A DNA stretch of 64,000 nt from Pseudomonadota bacterium. GTDB lineage: Bacteria > Pseudomonadota > Gammaproteobacteria > Burkholderiales > Thiobacillaceae. The notes below the pieces were generated by a model, which was not told where the DNA came from, did not search any database, and was given only the letters and a program-made list of their open reading frames with translations. Positions within the stretch are counted from its first letter, which is position 1. Each line of letters starts with the position of its first letter. The stretch lies in contig JAKADC010000003.1 in assembly GCA_021820845.1 (NCBI GenBank), positions 291,630-355,629 on the forward strand, read 5' to 3'. Position numbers and translations under genes: made by a program. Shown here piece by piece: positions 37,171-46,675 of the stretch.

Positions 37171-38551
37171 GCGACGCGCCCTCCTTCCACTTCTTCACCG
37201 TGTAGCGCGACAGGCGCACCTCGTCGGCCCAGAAATCCGCCGGCAGGCCGGCCTTGCGCTTGAGGTGCGCGAGAAACTCGGCCGGGCCGGGAAGTTGTTC
37301 CCAGACCTGCGGCAGGAAAGTGCTGCGGTGATACCCGTATTCGAACACCACGCCGTCGACGCGGGGCCGCAGCGTTTCCAGCGCGTGTTCTTCGCTCGCC
37401 ACGATCAGCGCCTCTGGCGGCGAGAGCACCGACACCTCGACGCGGACATCGTCGAATTCGACGCGCGTCAGCGGCGTGAAGCGCGGGTCGCGAAAGGCCG
37501 CCGCGACCGCGTTCTCGCGCACGTCGGCCGCCAGCGGGCGATGCGCCTCCAGCGTGCCGATGCAGCCGCGCAGCTCGCCCTGCCGCGTCAGCGTGACGAA
37601 GCTCGCGCCGGGCTCGGCCATCCATGGCTCGACCATCGGCTCGGGCACGTCCTCCCAGAACTGCCGGGCGATCCCGGCGCGCGCAAGCTTCAGCAGCGAG
37701 GCGCCTTTTTCCGCATCCTCCCGCTCGGCCTCGACCTTGCGGCTTTTGCCGGGGGCTGCCTCGGCCTGAAAAGCGAAGGCAGCATAGCCTACGACCCGCT
37801 CGAAGTCGCCGGCGGTGTCGCTGGAATTGCGCACGTCCAGCGCGACCGGGTGCAGGCCGTGTCTGCGCGCCGCCAGCAGCAGACCGTTGATGGGCGTGGC
37901 GCCGCAGGCCTGCGCGTGGTCGAGATGCGCGTCCAGCGCCAGGATGGCGTCGACGGTCGCCCCGTCGACCTTGCGCGCCAGCGCGTCGGGCAGGAAGTGC
38001 GACAGGTCGGAACTGATGACGATCAGCGTCTCGTCGCCGCCCCACACCTGCTCCAGCACCTCCGCCACCTCGGCGGCGGTGGCATCGCCGACCGCCAGCG
38101 GCAGAAGCTGGAAATCGCCCAGCACCTGCTGCAGGAAGGGCAGTTGCACTTCCAGTGCGTGCTCCATCTGGTGCGCCGCCGCGCTGCGAACCACCTGCGG
38201 CAGCCCGGCGACGGCCTGCATGGCGTCGCGGTCCAGCGCCACCTCGCCGAGCGGGGTGGCGAAGCGGTCCGCCTCGGGAAGCGCCAGCCCGCGCACGGCA
38301 ACGCGGTGGGCCGGTCCCAGCAACACCACCCGGCGGATGCGGCCGCGCAGCCCGGCGAGGCGCGCGTAGGCGCTCGCGGCGACCGCGCCGGAATAGACAT
38401 AGCCCGCGTGCGGCACGATCACGGCCTTGGGCGCAGGCGCGGAACGCTCCCCCGCGGCGCCGGCCAGCAGGGTGGCGACGGTGCGCTTGAGTTCGGCCGG
38501 ATCGTCGGGGTAGAACAATCCCGCGACGGCGGCAGGGCGGACAGTGGACAC
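37157..38551 (-). CDS. AmmeMemoRadiSam proteins B and A fused (Memo-AMMECR1)
   Basis: 464 residues. Residues about 1-265 are a Memo domain (AVAGLFYPDDPAELKRTV, VPHAGYVYSGAVAASAYARL, LLGPAHRV, VISSDLSHFLPD), related to class III extradiol dioxygenases with His ligands for a metal. Residues about 290-460 are an AMMECR1 domain (SFVTLTRQGELRGCIGTLEAHRPL, FRDPRFTPLT, VSVLSPPEAL), with the LRGCIG signature. Fusion of the two partners is direct evidence that they act together. First gene of the six-gene minus-strand run. Divergent from the sensor kinase. Confidence 0.95.
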   Translation of the reverse strand: MSTVRPAAVAGLFYPDDPAELKRTVATLLAGAAGERSAPAPKAVIVPHAGYVYSGAVAASAYARLAGLRGRIRRVVLLGPAHRVAVRGLALPEADRFATPLGEVALDRDAMQAVAGLPQVVRSAAAHQMEHALEVQLPFLQQVLGDFQLLPLAVGDATAAEVAEVLEQVWGGDETLIVISSDLSHFLPDALARKVDGATVDAILALDAHLDHAQACGATPINGLLLAARRHGLHPVALDVRNSSDTAGDFERVVGYAAFAFQAEAAPGKSRKVEAEREDAEKGASLLKLARAGIARQFWEDVPEPMVEPWMAEPGASFVTLTRQGELRGCIGTLEAHRPLAADVRENAVAAAFRDPRFTPLTRVEFDDVRVEVSVLSPPEALIVASEEHALETLRPRVDGVVFEYGYHRSTFLPQVWEQLPGPAEFLAHLKRKAGLPADFWADEVRLSRYTVKKWKEGASHVHS

Positions 38552-38612
38552 GCGGGCCTCCTTCCTGGGTTCAGACTAGTACATCTGGGGGGCCGGGCGG
38601 ATTTCAAGAGAC

Positions 38613-38642
38613 CTGACCAGGGCGCGCGTTTGCCCCGATAAT
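38613..38642 (+). promoter_or_regulatory. Putative sigma70 promoter of the two-component operon
   Basis: CTGACC at 38613-38618 and GATAAT at 38637-38642, 18-base spacer, about 40 bases upstream of the kinase start. Matches are four and five of six to the consensus hexamers. Confidence 0.5.
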
Positions 38643-38680
38643 AGGGTCTTCATAGCGGATGCGGGGTTCAGGTTTCCACA

Positions 38681-40165
38681 GTGGCGACAATCATGGCTTC
38701 ACCCGGAGCGACCGAGGACGGCGCCCTGCTCAAGGCCATCCTGGAGGAATCGGCCACGGAGGTGGTGGTGTTCGACGCGGACACGCTGCAAATCCTCCAG
38801 GCCAATCCGGCGGCGGCGAAGAATCTCAACTACAGGCCCAAGGCCCTGCAGAAACAGACGCCGCTCGATTTTCTGGTTCCCGAGGACAGGCAGGCGTTCA
38901 ACGCCCTGCTCGCCCTGCTGAGAAACGGCAAGAAGCGCCGCTCCGCGCTGAGCGTTCGCTGCTGCCGGCGAGACGGCACGCGTTATCCGGTCGAGGCCCG
39001 AATCCTCTACGCGTCCGAGCGCGAAACGCCGGTCTTCATCTGGATCGCCAACGACGTCAGCCAGCGCGAAGCGACGCGTCAGGCGCTGGCGCATTCGGTG
39101 TCGGACATGCACGCGATCGTGGCGCACATCCCCGGCATGGCCTTCCAGATACAGCGCCGGCAGGATGGATCCCGCGCGCTGCGCTACGTGAGCGAACAAT
39201 CGGCCCAACTCCTCGGCATCAAGGCGGCGGCGCTGCGCAGCGATCCCGGGCGTTTTTTCAAGCTGATCCTGGAAGAGGACCGGCCCGACTACCTGGCCCG
39301 GCTGGCGAAAGCGCCCGGCGGCCACATGAGCTTCAACTGGGAAGGCCGCATCCGGCTGAAAGCCTGGAACGACGTGAAATGGGTGTCGATCCGGGTCAGC
39401 CAGCGCAAGGCCGGCGATAGCACGATCTGGGACGGCATCATGCTGAACACGACGCAGGGCAAGCAGGCCGAGGCCGAACTGGTGCAGTCCCGGGCGCAAC
39501 TGAGCGCGCTCACGGCGCACGTCGAGTCGGTCAAGGAGCAGGAACGCCTGAATCTCGCGCGCGAAGTGCACGACGACCTGGGCGGCAACCTCACCGCCAT
39601 CAAGATCGTGCTGTCCTGGCTGATGGAGCATCTGCCGCCCGGCGAGGCCGCGCTGCTCCGGCGCACTGCCTATCTGGACGACGTCGTCGACCAGACCATC
39701 GAGGCGGCGCACCGCATCGCGTCCAGCCTCAGGCCGTCGGTACTGGATTTCGGCATCGTATCGGCGATCGACTGGCAGCTGAAGAGCTTCCACCGGAACA
39801 CCGACATCGCCTTCGAACTCAAGGTGCCCGACGAAGGGGTGCTGCTCCATCCGGAGAGCGCGATCGCCGTGTTCCGCATCGTTCAGGAAGCCCTGACCAA
39901 CGTGGCCAAGCACGCCCGCGCGACGCGCGTGCGGGTGAGCCTCTCCCTGGAGGAGGGCGACCTCCTGTTGCGCATCACCGACAATGGCCAGGGTTTGCAG
40001 GCGCCAGACGACCGGAACGGCAAGCGCAGCTTCGGCATCCTCGGCATGAGCGAGCGCGCGGCCGCGCTCGGCGGCGAACTCACGGTGCAGCCCGCCAAGC
40101 GCCAGGGCACCCAGGTCAGCCTGCGCATCCCGCTGCGCGGCCACGTCCCCGATGCGCCGAAATGA
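38681..40165 (+). CDS. PAS-containing sensor histidine kinase (NarX/DegS-type HisKA_3)
   Basis: 494 residues from GTG 38681; ATG 38693 is an alternative. No transmembrane segment, so it is a cytoplasmic sensor. Two PAS-like domains: residues about 15-130 (VVVFDADTLQILQANPAAAKNL) and about 140-260 (IPGMAFQIQRRQDGSRALRYVSEQSAQLLGI). The dimerisation/phosphoacceptor helix has ARE-VHDDLGGNLTAIKI near residue 300 with the conserved His of the HisKA_3 class. The ATPase has FRIVQEALTNVAKHARA (N box) and DNGQGL plus GILGMSERAAALGG. Partner is the regulator 46 bases downstream. Signal unknown. Confidence 0.93.
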   Translation: MATIMASPGATEDGALLKAILEESATEVVVFDADTLQILQANPAAAKNLNYRPKALQKQTPLDFLVPEDRQAFNALLALLRNGKKRRSALSVRCCRRDGTRYPVEARILYASERETPVFIWIANDVSQREATRQALAHSVSDMHAIVAHIPGMAFQIQRRQDGSRALRYVSEQSAQLLGIKAAALRSDPGRFFKLILEEDRPDYLARLAKAPGGHMSFNWEGRIRLKAWNDVKWVSIRVSQRKAGDSTIWDGIMLNTTQGKQAEAELVQSRAQLSALTAHVESVKEQERLNLAREVHDDLGGNLTAIKIVLSWLMEHLPPGEAALLRRTAYLDDVVDQTIEAAHRIASSLRPSVLDFGIVSAIDWQLKSFHRNTDIAFELKVPDEGVLLHPESAIAVFRIVQEALTNVAKHARATRVRVSLSLEEGDLLLRITDNGQGLQAPDDRNGKRSFGILGMSERAAALGGELTVQPAKRQGTQVSLRIPLRGHVPDAPK

Positions 40166-40211
40166 CGGATAATCTGCGCAGGACATTCATATCGCGATAC
40201 CCGTTTCAGCC

Positions 40212-40853
40212 GTGGCAAAACCCTACCGCATCCTCATCGTCGACGACCATGCCATCGTCCGCGAAGGGCTCAAGCAGATCCTCGCCGAAGTCGACGACAT
40301 CGAAGTCGCCGGCGAGGCCGACTGCTCCAGCCGTGCCCTGCAGATGGCACGGCTCGGACCGTGGGACCTGGTGCTGATGGATATTTCCATGCCCGACCGC
40401 AGCGGCATCGAGACGCTGGAGCTTCTGCGAAAGGAGCATCCCGGCATCAAGGTGCTGATGCTTTCGATGTACCGCGAAACCCAGTACGCAGTGCGGGCGC
40501 TGAAATCCGGCGCCGCCGGCTACCTCAACAAGCAAAGCGCGCCGGGGCAGCTGGTCGACGCGATCCGCCTGGTTGCATCGGGCAAGAAATACATCAGCGC
40601 CGAAGTCGCCCAGGAACTCGCCAGCCAGGTCAGCGGCGAACGCGACGGCCTGCCGCACGAGGCCCTGTCCAACCGGGAATTCCAGACGCTGTGCATGATC
40701 GCCTCGGGCCTCACCGTCACCGCCATCGCCGACAAGCTTGCCCTGTCGGTCAAGACGATCAGCATGTACCGAACCCGCCTGCTGCAGAAAATGCAGATGA
40801 AGAACAACGCCGAACTGACGCATTACGCGATCAAGCACGGGCTGCTGGATTGA
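40212..40853 (+). CDS. NarL/FixJ-type response regulator
   Basis: 213 residues from GTG 40212. Receiver domain ILIVDDHAIVREGLKQIL with the acidic pair, phosphoacceptor Asp in LVLMDISMPDRSGIE, Thr/Ser switch in VLMLSMYRE and Lys in YLNKQSAP. The LuxR-type helix-turn-helix is EALSNREFQTLCMIASGLTVTAIADKLALSVKTISMYRTRLLQKM. It pairs with the upstream histidine kinase. It lies directly before the glycan/flagellar island, so control of surface or motility genes is possible but only by position. Confidence 0.95.
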   Translation: MAKPYRILIVDDHAIVREGLKQILAEVDDIEVAGEADCSSRALQMARLGPWDLVLMDISMPDRSGIETLELLRKEHPGIKVLMLSMYRETQYAVRALKSGAAGYLNKQSAPGQLVDAIRLVASGKKYISAEVAQELASQVSGERDGLPHEALSNREFQTLCMIASGLTVTAIADKLALSVKTISMYRTRLLQKMQMKNNAELTHYAIKHGLLD

Positions 40854-41025
40854 CCAGTCGCAAAGGGCGACATCATCATTTTTCCCCGCAGGAATCCGGC
40901 AGCCGCCCTATCCCCCGGAATTGCCGGAATTTCTCCGCTTTAATTCATCTGGCCGGCTTGAGAGCGGGCGGCCATGCCAAGCGCCGCAGCTTGACGTATC
41001 CACGAGCACCGCAAGAACCAGAAAA

Positions 41026-41062
41026 AGCGCCACAAAAATGGCGCTGTTCCTTGTTTGAACAG
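41026..41062 (+). other. Two abutting hairpins upstream of the TPR glycosyltransferase
   Basis: Hairpin one: AGCGCCA/TGGCGCT (41026-41032 with 41039-41045), six-base loop of mostly A. Hairpin two: CTGTTC/GAACAG (41044-41049 with 41057-41062), seven-base loop, overlapping the start of AGGAGA. No T-run follows on the plus strand; on the minus strand the first hairpin is followed by five T. The remaining 261-base gap between the regulator and the TPR gene shows no other feature. Confidence 0.45.
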
Positions 41063-41114
41063 GAGAACGAGTTCGCATAATAAAAACAGAAACTCAAACT
41101 GCCGGCCAAATCAA

Positions 41115-44100
41115 ATGGCACCTAATGCTACCCAGCAGCGAATTGTGGCGCAAACGATAGATCAACTGTTGCGGCAGGCTATTGCTCATCATCAGTCAGG
41201 ACAACTCCTGGAAGCGGGTGAACTTTACCAAGCCATCCTGCAAAGCCAGCCCAATCACTCGGAGGCAAATCACAACCTGGGCGTGATCGCGGTTCAGGCA
41301 CAGCAGCCCGCTGCCGGTTTGCCGTATTTCATGGCGGCACTGGATGCCGACCCGGCACGCGGGAAATACTGGATAAATTACATTGACGCCCTGTCGCGGT
41401 CCGGGCAGTTGGAAGATGCGCGACAGGTACTGGAGCTTGCCCGCCAGCAGGGATTGCAGGGCGATGAAGCGGACGCATTGGCGACGCAGCTCGCTAGCGC
41501 CCATCCCCCGGAACAACCGACTACCGGACACCCGCAGGCCTCCATGGAGGCGGCACCCGTTGCGTCCGCCAGAAAATCCGGCCCACACAAGAAAAAACAA
41601 CCCGCCCCCGGCGAGCTGGACACACTGCTGGCCGCGTTCCGCGAGGGGCGCTATGCAGAAGCAGTCACCCTCGCGCGAACGATGACGGAACACTTCCCTC
41701 AACACGCGTTCGGCTGGAAAACGCTGGGCGTGGTTTACATGCAGTTAGGCAGGCCAGCGGACGCGCTGGATCCCATGAGAAAAACGGCAGCGCTTTCTCC
41801 TAATGACGTCGAGGCCCATTACAACCTGGGTGTAACCCTGCAGGAACTGGCGCGGCTGCAGGAGGCGGAATCCAGCTATCGGCGAGCGCTGCGGATCAAG
41901 CCGAATTATGCCGATGCGCTCTGCAATCTGGGGGTTACCTTGCGCAATCTGGGCCACCAGGAAGAAGCCGAGGAAAACTTGCGGAAAGCGGTTCAGATCA
42001 AGCCGGATTACGCCGAGGCACACAACAATCTGAGCGCAACGCTCAAGGATCTGGGCAGGCTCGATGAGGCCGAAGCCAGCTGCCGGCAAGCATTACAGAT
42101 CAAACCACATAACGCTGCCGCACATAACAATCAGGGCACGATCTTTCAGGCACTGGGTCGTCTCGAAGAGGCCGAAGCCAGCTACCGCCGGGCGCTGGAG
42201 ATCGATCCACACTATGCCGAGGCGTACGGAAACCTGGGTAACTCCCTCCAGGAGGGGGGCCGCCTCGAGGAGGCCGAAGCCAGTTTCAGACAGGCACTGC
42301 GGATCAGTCCGGATGATGCCGGGATACATAACAATCTTGGCATTACGCTACAGGAACTGGGCCGGTTGGACGAGGCAGACGCACACTTCCAAATGGCGCT
42401 GCATATCAAACCGGAAGATGCACGGGCACACGACAACCGGGGCAACCTGCTTTGCTACCTGGGACGCCCGAACGAAGCCGAGGCGAGCTATCGAAAAGCG
42501 CTGGAGATCGCCCCGGATCATGCAGGATACCTTGCCAATCTGGGGAAGCTCCTTCGGAAACTGGGGCGCCTGGAAGAAGCTGAAGCCAGTTTCCGTCGGG
42601 CACTGGAGATCAACCCGGATGACGTGAACACGCATACCAGCCTGGGGGGGACGCTGCAGGACCAAGGGCTCCTGGACAAGGCTGAAGCCTGCTTCAGGGG
42701 TGTTTTGCAGACCTGGCCGGACAGCGTCGGCGCAATTGGCCACCTGGGCCAGGTCCTCCAGAGCCTTGGCCGGCTGCACGAGGCCGAAGCCTGCTTCCGC
42801 AAGGCGCAGCAACTCAGGCCTGATTATGCGCCCCTTCACAGTAATCTGCTTTATTACCTTTCCATTACCGGAACCGATGCAAACACGGTGTTTTCGGAGC
42901 ACGTCAGATTTGGCGAGAAGCATGAATCCCAGCTAAGAGCGCATTGGCCAACGCACATGCACGTACGAGACCCCGGACGGCGTTTGCAGATCGGCTTCGT
43001 CTCGCCAGATTTCTATAACCATGCCGTGGCTTCATTCATCGAGCCGGTTCTGACCCATTTGTCAAACCACTCAAAATTGTCACTGCACGCCTACTACAAC
43101 AATTTCGTCGATGACCACGTCACGCAACGTTTGCGCCAGCACTTCGCAGATTGGCACCCGATCGCCGGCCTGACGGATGCAGACCTGGCAGAAAAAATCC
43201 GTGCTGATGGTATCGACATCCTGATTGATTTGACCGGGCACACATCCGGAAATCGCCTGCTGACCTTTGCCCGGAAACCTGCACCCGTACAAGCCAGTTG
43301 GATCGGCTACCCCGGCACGACCGGCCTTGGTGCGATGGATTACTACCTGGCCGACCGCTTCCTGTTGCCACCCGGCCGATTTGACGACCAATTCACCGAG
43401 AAAATAGCCCGTCTTCCGGCTAATGTCCCGTTCTTGCCTTGCGAACTCGCGCCAGCGGTCAACGCGTTGCCCGCACTGAGCAACGGCCATGTGACCTTCG
43501 GCAGCTTCAACCGGCCTAACAAGTTGAGCCGTGAAGTCATTGCCCTTTGGTCCAAACTGCTGCGTGCCCTGCCCGATTCGCGCATGCTGCTGGGCGCGAT
43601 GCCAACGGATGGCCCGCCGGATGCACTGCTTGAATGGTTTTCACAAGAAGGGGTGGCACGAGAACGCCTGGATTTCCACCCGCGCAGCGACATGAAAAAC
43701 TACCTGAGCCTGCATCACCAGGTCGATATCTGTCTCGACACCTTTCCCTACAATGGGGGCACCACGACCCACCACGCCCTGTGGATGGGTGTACCGACAT
43801 TGACATTGGCTGGGGCGGGCACACCGGGCAGAGTGGGCGTGGCAATACTATCCCAGTCAGGCTTGCAGGATTTTGGCGTCGAGAATGCCGAAGCTTTTGT
43901 GGCGCGAGGCCTGTATTGGTCGAAGAACCTTGCCGCACTCGGCCGATTGCGCGGCGGCCTCCGCACGCACTTGAGCCAGTCCCCTTTGCGCAAACCGGAA
44001 ATCGTTGCCGCCGGGCTGGCGCGAGCACTTCGAACCATGTGGCGCCGTTGGTGTGAGGGGATGCCGGCCGAGTCGTTCGAAGTGCCCTTGCACGATGTGA

Positions 44101-44129
44101 CCGGCACGATACAGGACATCAACAAATGA
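41115..44129 (+). CDS. TPR-repeat O-linked N-acetylglucosamine transferase-like protein
   Basis: 1004 residues from ATG 41115; an upstream in-frame TTG at 41055 would add 20 residues. N-terminal TPR units, a Lys/Pro linker (SGPHKKKQPAPGEL, near residue 160), then eleven uninterrupted 34-residue TPRs (about residues 198-571). The C-terminal part is a GT41 catalytic domain: RRLQIGFVSPDFYNHAVASFIEPVL, DGIDILIDLTGHTSGNRLLTFARKPAPVQ, SWIGYPGTTGLGAMDYYLADRFLLPP and CLDTFPYNGGTTTHHALWMGVP. This is the SPINDLY/OGT architecture, which transfers a sugar to Ser/Thr of proteins. Its place upstream of fliC suggests flagellin as acceptor. Overlaps the next gene as ATGA. Confidence 0.93.
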   Translation: MAPNATQQRIVAQTIDQLLRQAIAHHQSGQLLEAGELYQAILQSQPNHSEANHNLGVIAVQAQQPAAGLPYFMAALDADPARGKYWINYIDALSRSGQLEDARQVLELARQQGLQGDEADALATQLASAHPPEQPTTGHPQASMEAAPVASARKSGPHKKKQPAPGELDTLLAAFREGRYAEAVTLARTMTEHFPQHAFGWKTLGVVYMQLGRPADALDPMRKTAALSPNDVEAHYNLGVTLQELARLQEAESSYRRALRIKPNYADALCNLGVTLRNLGHQEEAEENLRKAVQIKPDYAEAHNNLSATLKDLGRLDEAEASCRQALQIKPHNAAAHNNQGTIFQALGRLEEAEASYRRALEIDPHYAEAYGNLGNSLQEGGRLEEAEASFRQALRISPDDAGIHNNLGITLQELGRLDEADAHFQMALHIKPEDARAHDNRGNLLCYLGRPNEAEASYRKALEIAPDHAGYLANLGKLLRKLGRLEEAEASFRRALEINPDDVNTHTSLGGTLQDQGLLDKAEACFRGVLQTWPDSVGAIGHLGQVLQSLGRLHEAEACFRKAQQLRPDYAPLHSNLLYYLSITGTDANTVFSEHVRFGEKHESQLRAHWPTHMHVRDPGRRLQIGFVSPDFYNHAVASFIEPVLTHLSNHSKLSLHAYYNNFVDDHVTQRLRQHFADWHPIAGLTDADLAEKIRADGIDILIDLTGHTSGNRLLTFARKPAPVQASWIGYPGTTGLGAMDYYLADRFLLPPGRFDDQFTEKIARLPANVPFLPCELAPAVNALPALSNGHVTFGSFNRPNKLSREVIALWSKLLRALPDSRMLLGAMPTDGPPDALLEWFSQEGVARERLDFHPRSDMKNYLSLHHQVDICLDTFPYNGGTTTHHALWMGVPTLTLAGAGTPGRVGVAILSQSGLQDFGVENAEAFVARGLYWSKNLAALGRLRGGLRTHLSQSPLRKPEIVAAGLARALRTMWRRWCEGMPAESFEVPLHDVTGTIQDINK
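41706..42827 (+). repeat. Eleven tandem 102-base TPR-coding repeats
   Basis: Exactly eleven 102-base units in frame (1122 bases), each coding a 34-residue TPR with the core NLG-x-x-L-x-x-LGRL-x-EAEASYRRAL-x-I-x-P. The units are degenerate at DNA level. No unit carries an insertion or deletion. Confidence 0.9.
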
Positions 44130-45313
44130 CCTCCAGGAAAACCTCGCCCGTTCATGTGACGCGGCCATTGTTGCCGCCATTGGAAGAATTCATTCCCTAC
44201 CTGGAGCAGATCTGGGAGAGCAAATGGCTGACCAATAACGGTCCGTTTCACGAGCAGTTCGAGCGTGCGCTGTGTGATTATCTGGGTGTCAAATACATTT
44301 CGCTGTTCGCCAACGGCACGCTCGCGCTTGTGACCGCCCTCCAGGCATTGCGTGTCACGGGTGAGGTCATCACCACACCCTATTCCTTTGTCGCCACGGC
44401 CCATTCCCTGCTGTGGAACGGCATCAAACCCGTGTTCGTGGATATCGACCCGAATACGCTCAACCTCGACCCCGGCAAGATCGAGGCGGCCATCACGCCG
44501 CAGACGACCGCGATCATGCCCGTCCATTGCTACGGCCGTCCCTGTGACGTAATGCGCATCCAGGAAATCGCCGACAACTATCGATTGAAGGTGATCTACG
44601 ATTCTGCCCATGCCTTCGGCGTGCAATTTCAGGGCGAAAGCGTGCTCAACCATGGCGATCTGTCGGTGCTGAGTTTTCATGCGACGAAGGTGTTCAACAC
44701 ATTCGAGGGCGGTGCCATCGTCTGCCAGGATGCCAAGACCAAGCGCCATATCGATCATCTGAAAAACTTCGGTTTTGTCGATGAAGTCACCGTCGTGGCA
44801 TCCGGCATCAATGGCAAGATGAGCGAAATCAATGCAGCCTTCGGCATGCTGCAGCTCAAGGGAATTGACGAGGCGCTGCTGCAGCGCCGGGCAATAGATT
44901 CCCGCTACCGTGCTGGTTTGGCGGGCGTCGGTGGCATCGAGTGCCTGGGCACGGGGTGTGAGGAGATGACGAACCACGCCTATTTTCCGATCATGGTGCG
45001 CCCCGATTACCCGCTCAGCCGGGATGTGCTCTATCAGACACTGCGTGACAACGGCATATATGCGCGGCGCTACTTCTACCCCTTGATCAGCGATTTTCCG
45101 ATGTATCGCGGGATGCCGTCGGCGGCGCATTCCAATCTGCCGGTCGCAAGAAAAGCATCAGAACAGGTGATCTGTCTGCCCATTTACCCGGGGCTGGCCA
45201 ATGAACAGGTCGATTTTGTTATTGGGCTGATTGCGGGCTGTCGCAGATCGAAAGTTGACGCCATGCCCTGCGTCCGCCGATCAGCTTCAACCGCGGCGGC
45301 GCCGTCACGATGA
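44126..45313 (+). CDS. DegT/DnrJ/EryC1-family sugar aminotransferase
   Basis: 395 residues. PLP-dependent, fold type I. FANGTLALVTALQAL near residue 62, VHCYGRPCDV, and the Schiff-base Lys in SVLSFHATKVFNTFEGG. ESKWLTNNGPFHEQFE at the N-terminus is typical of enzymes that aminate keto-sugars (WecE, PseC, DesV relatives) and of perosamine or QuiN-type pathways. ATGA overlaps link it to the TPR transferase before and the ATP-grasp gene after. The last 25 residues (RRSKVDAMPCVRRSASTAAAPSR) look unrelated to the family and may be junction sequence. Confidence 0.93.
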   Translation: MTSRKTSPVHVTRPLLPPLEEFIPYLEQIWESKWLTNNGPFHEQFERALCDYLGVKYISLFANGTLALVTALQALRVTGEVITTPYSFVATAHSLLWNGIKPVFVDIDPNTLNLDPGKIEAAITPQTTAIMPVHCYGRPCDVMRIQEIADNYRLKVIYDSAHAFGVQFQGESVLNHGDLSVLSFHATKVFNTFEGGAIVCQDAKTKRHIDHLKNFGFVDEVTVVASGINGKMSEINAAFGMLQLKGIDEALLQRRAIDSRYRAGLAGVGGIECLGTGCEEMTNHAYFPIMVRPDYPLSRDVLYQTLRDNGIYARRYFYPLISDFPMYRGMPSAAHSNLPVARKASEQVICLPIYPGLANEQVDFVIGLIAGCRRSKVDAMPCVRRSASTAAAPSR

Positions 45314-46515
45314 AAAAAATACTTCTTGTCGACACGAATGTTTCGGCAGCGCCGATCTATCGATATCTGATCGGTACAGGGGACGAAGTGTTTGTCGCCG
45401 GCGGAAACCCGAATGATTATCTCGCTCGCAGCGCACAGAACTACGTCAATCTGGACTATTCGGATATTGACGCATTAACGGGACTGGTTGATCGCCTCGG
45501 GATCGATTACCTGGTTCCCGGATGCAATGATCGATCCTATCTGGCCTGTGCCGAGGTCAATCAGCGCCGTCCCTATTATGGAATTGACACCGTAGAGGCC
45601 ACCGAGGTCATCAACAACAAGGAGCGGTTCAGGCGGTTCGCCTCCGATGCCGGAATTCCCGTGCCCAGAGTGTTTCCAGCAGACCGGGTGAACACGGACG
45701 GGCAAGTCATCGTCAAGCCGGTTGACGCATTCAGCGGTCGCGGAACGACAGTTGTCCCTGGAAGTGACCGCAAGGCGCTCGACGCTGCGATTGCGGCTGC
45801 CGAGTCATTTTCACGATCGAACACCTGCATCGTCGAGGAGTACATATCCGGGCGCCTTTACAGTCACTCCGCATTCGTCGCCAACAACGTTATCGTTGCC
45901 GATTTCATCGTGGAAGAGCACGGGACGGCAAATCCTTTTGTCGTCGATACCAGCCGTGTCGATTACGCGTTTTCCTCGGATATGCTCGAAGCCATACGCG
46001 GTGAAATCATCAAACTGGCCGAGCAGCTGGCCTTGCAGGATGGGCTGCTCCATACGCAGTTTCTCGTCGATGGCGACCGGTTCTGGTTCGTGGAAGTCAC
46101 ACGACGCTGCCCGGGCGACTTGTACAGCCAGTTGATCGAACTGTCGACCGGATTCCCGTACTGTCAGTCGTATGCGCGGCCTTTCATCGGCCAGGCCATG
46201 ATCGAGCCGCCGAAGGCGCTCCAGCGCCACTGGATCACCCGCCACACGGTGTCCTTGCCAGCCGAGCAGCGCCTTGAATCCGTCGAGTTCAGGAGCCCGA
46301 TGCGGATCGTCAAATGGGTTCCCCTGGCAACCGCGGGCGACTTGATCCGACCCAGCCCCTTCAGTCGAATCGGGTTGCTTTTCTCTGAATCTGAGAGCCG
46401 AGTTGATCAGGATCGGTTGTTTGCGCAAATGCTCAAGCGCGAGCTCTATGAGATACGTCCGTTGCTCGATGAACGTTCGAACGTGTCGAACACCTTCGCG
46501 ACGACGCTGCCATGA
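45310..46515 (+). CDS. ATP-grasp ligase
   Basis: 401 residues. N-terminal Rossmann-like part KKILLVDTNVSAAPIYRYLIG, then the ATP-grasp fold: NNKERFRRFASDAGIPVPRVFPADR, VIVKPVDAFSGRGTTVV (Lys for ATP), TCIVEEYISGRLYSHSAFV, and metal ligands in RFWFVEVTRRCPGDLY. The family joins a carboxylate to an amine or thiol through an acyl phosphate. In a glycan locus it may attach an amino or carboxylic acid to an amino sugar made by the neighbouring aminotransferase. The last 90 residues match nothing I recognise. Overlaps the aminotransferase as ATGA. Confidence 0.85.
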   Translation: MKKILLVDTNVSAAPIYRYLIGTGDEVFVAGGNPNDYLARSAQNYVNLDYSDIDALTGLVDRLGIDYLVPGCNDRSYLACAEVNQRRPYYGIDTVEATEVINNKERFRRFASDAGIPVPRVFPADRVNTDGQVIVKPVDAFSGRGTTVVPGSDRKALDAAIAAAESFSRSNTCIVEEYISGRLYSHSAFVANNVIVADFIVEEHGTANPFVVDTSRVDYAFSSDMLEAIRGEIIKLAEQLALQDGLLHTQFLVDGDRFWFVEVTRRCPGDLYSQLIELSTGFPYCQSYARPFIGQAMIEPPKALQRHWITRHTVSLPAEQRLESVEFRSPMRIVKWVPLATAGDLIRPSPFSRIGLLFSESESRVDQDRLFAQMLKRELYEIRPLLDERSNVSNTFATTLP

Positions 46516-46675
46516 GTCTTCGGTTCGACACACCAATGAAATCATGCAAATGAGCGGGCGATGAGAACAGAACACGTCACGGCGCTTTCGAAGCATCAAG
46601 CGGCAGGCCACTAATCCTCGGCCTGAGAGTCAATCTAAATTTTAAACTCACGGAGCGGGCATTGCCCAAAGCAAT

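Noticed and set aside
41055..41114. TTG 41055 as the start of the TPR protein
   Set aside because: Would add a Asn/Arg/Ser-rich N-terminus without TPR character and starts inside the second hairpin; ATG 41115 preferred though not proven.
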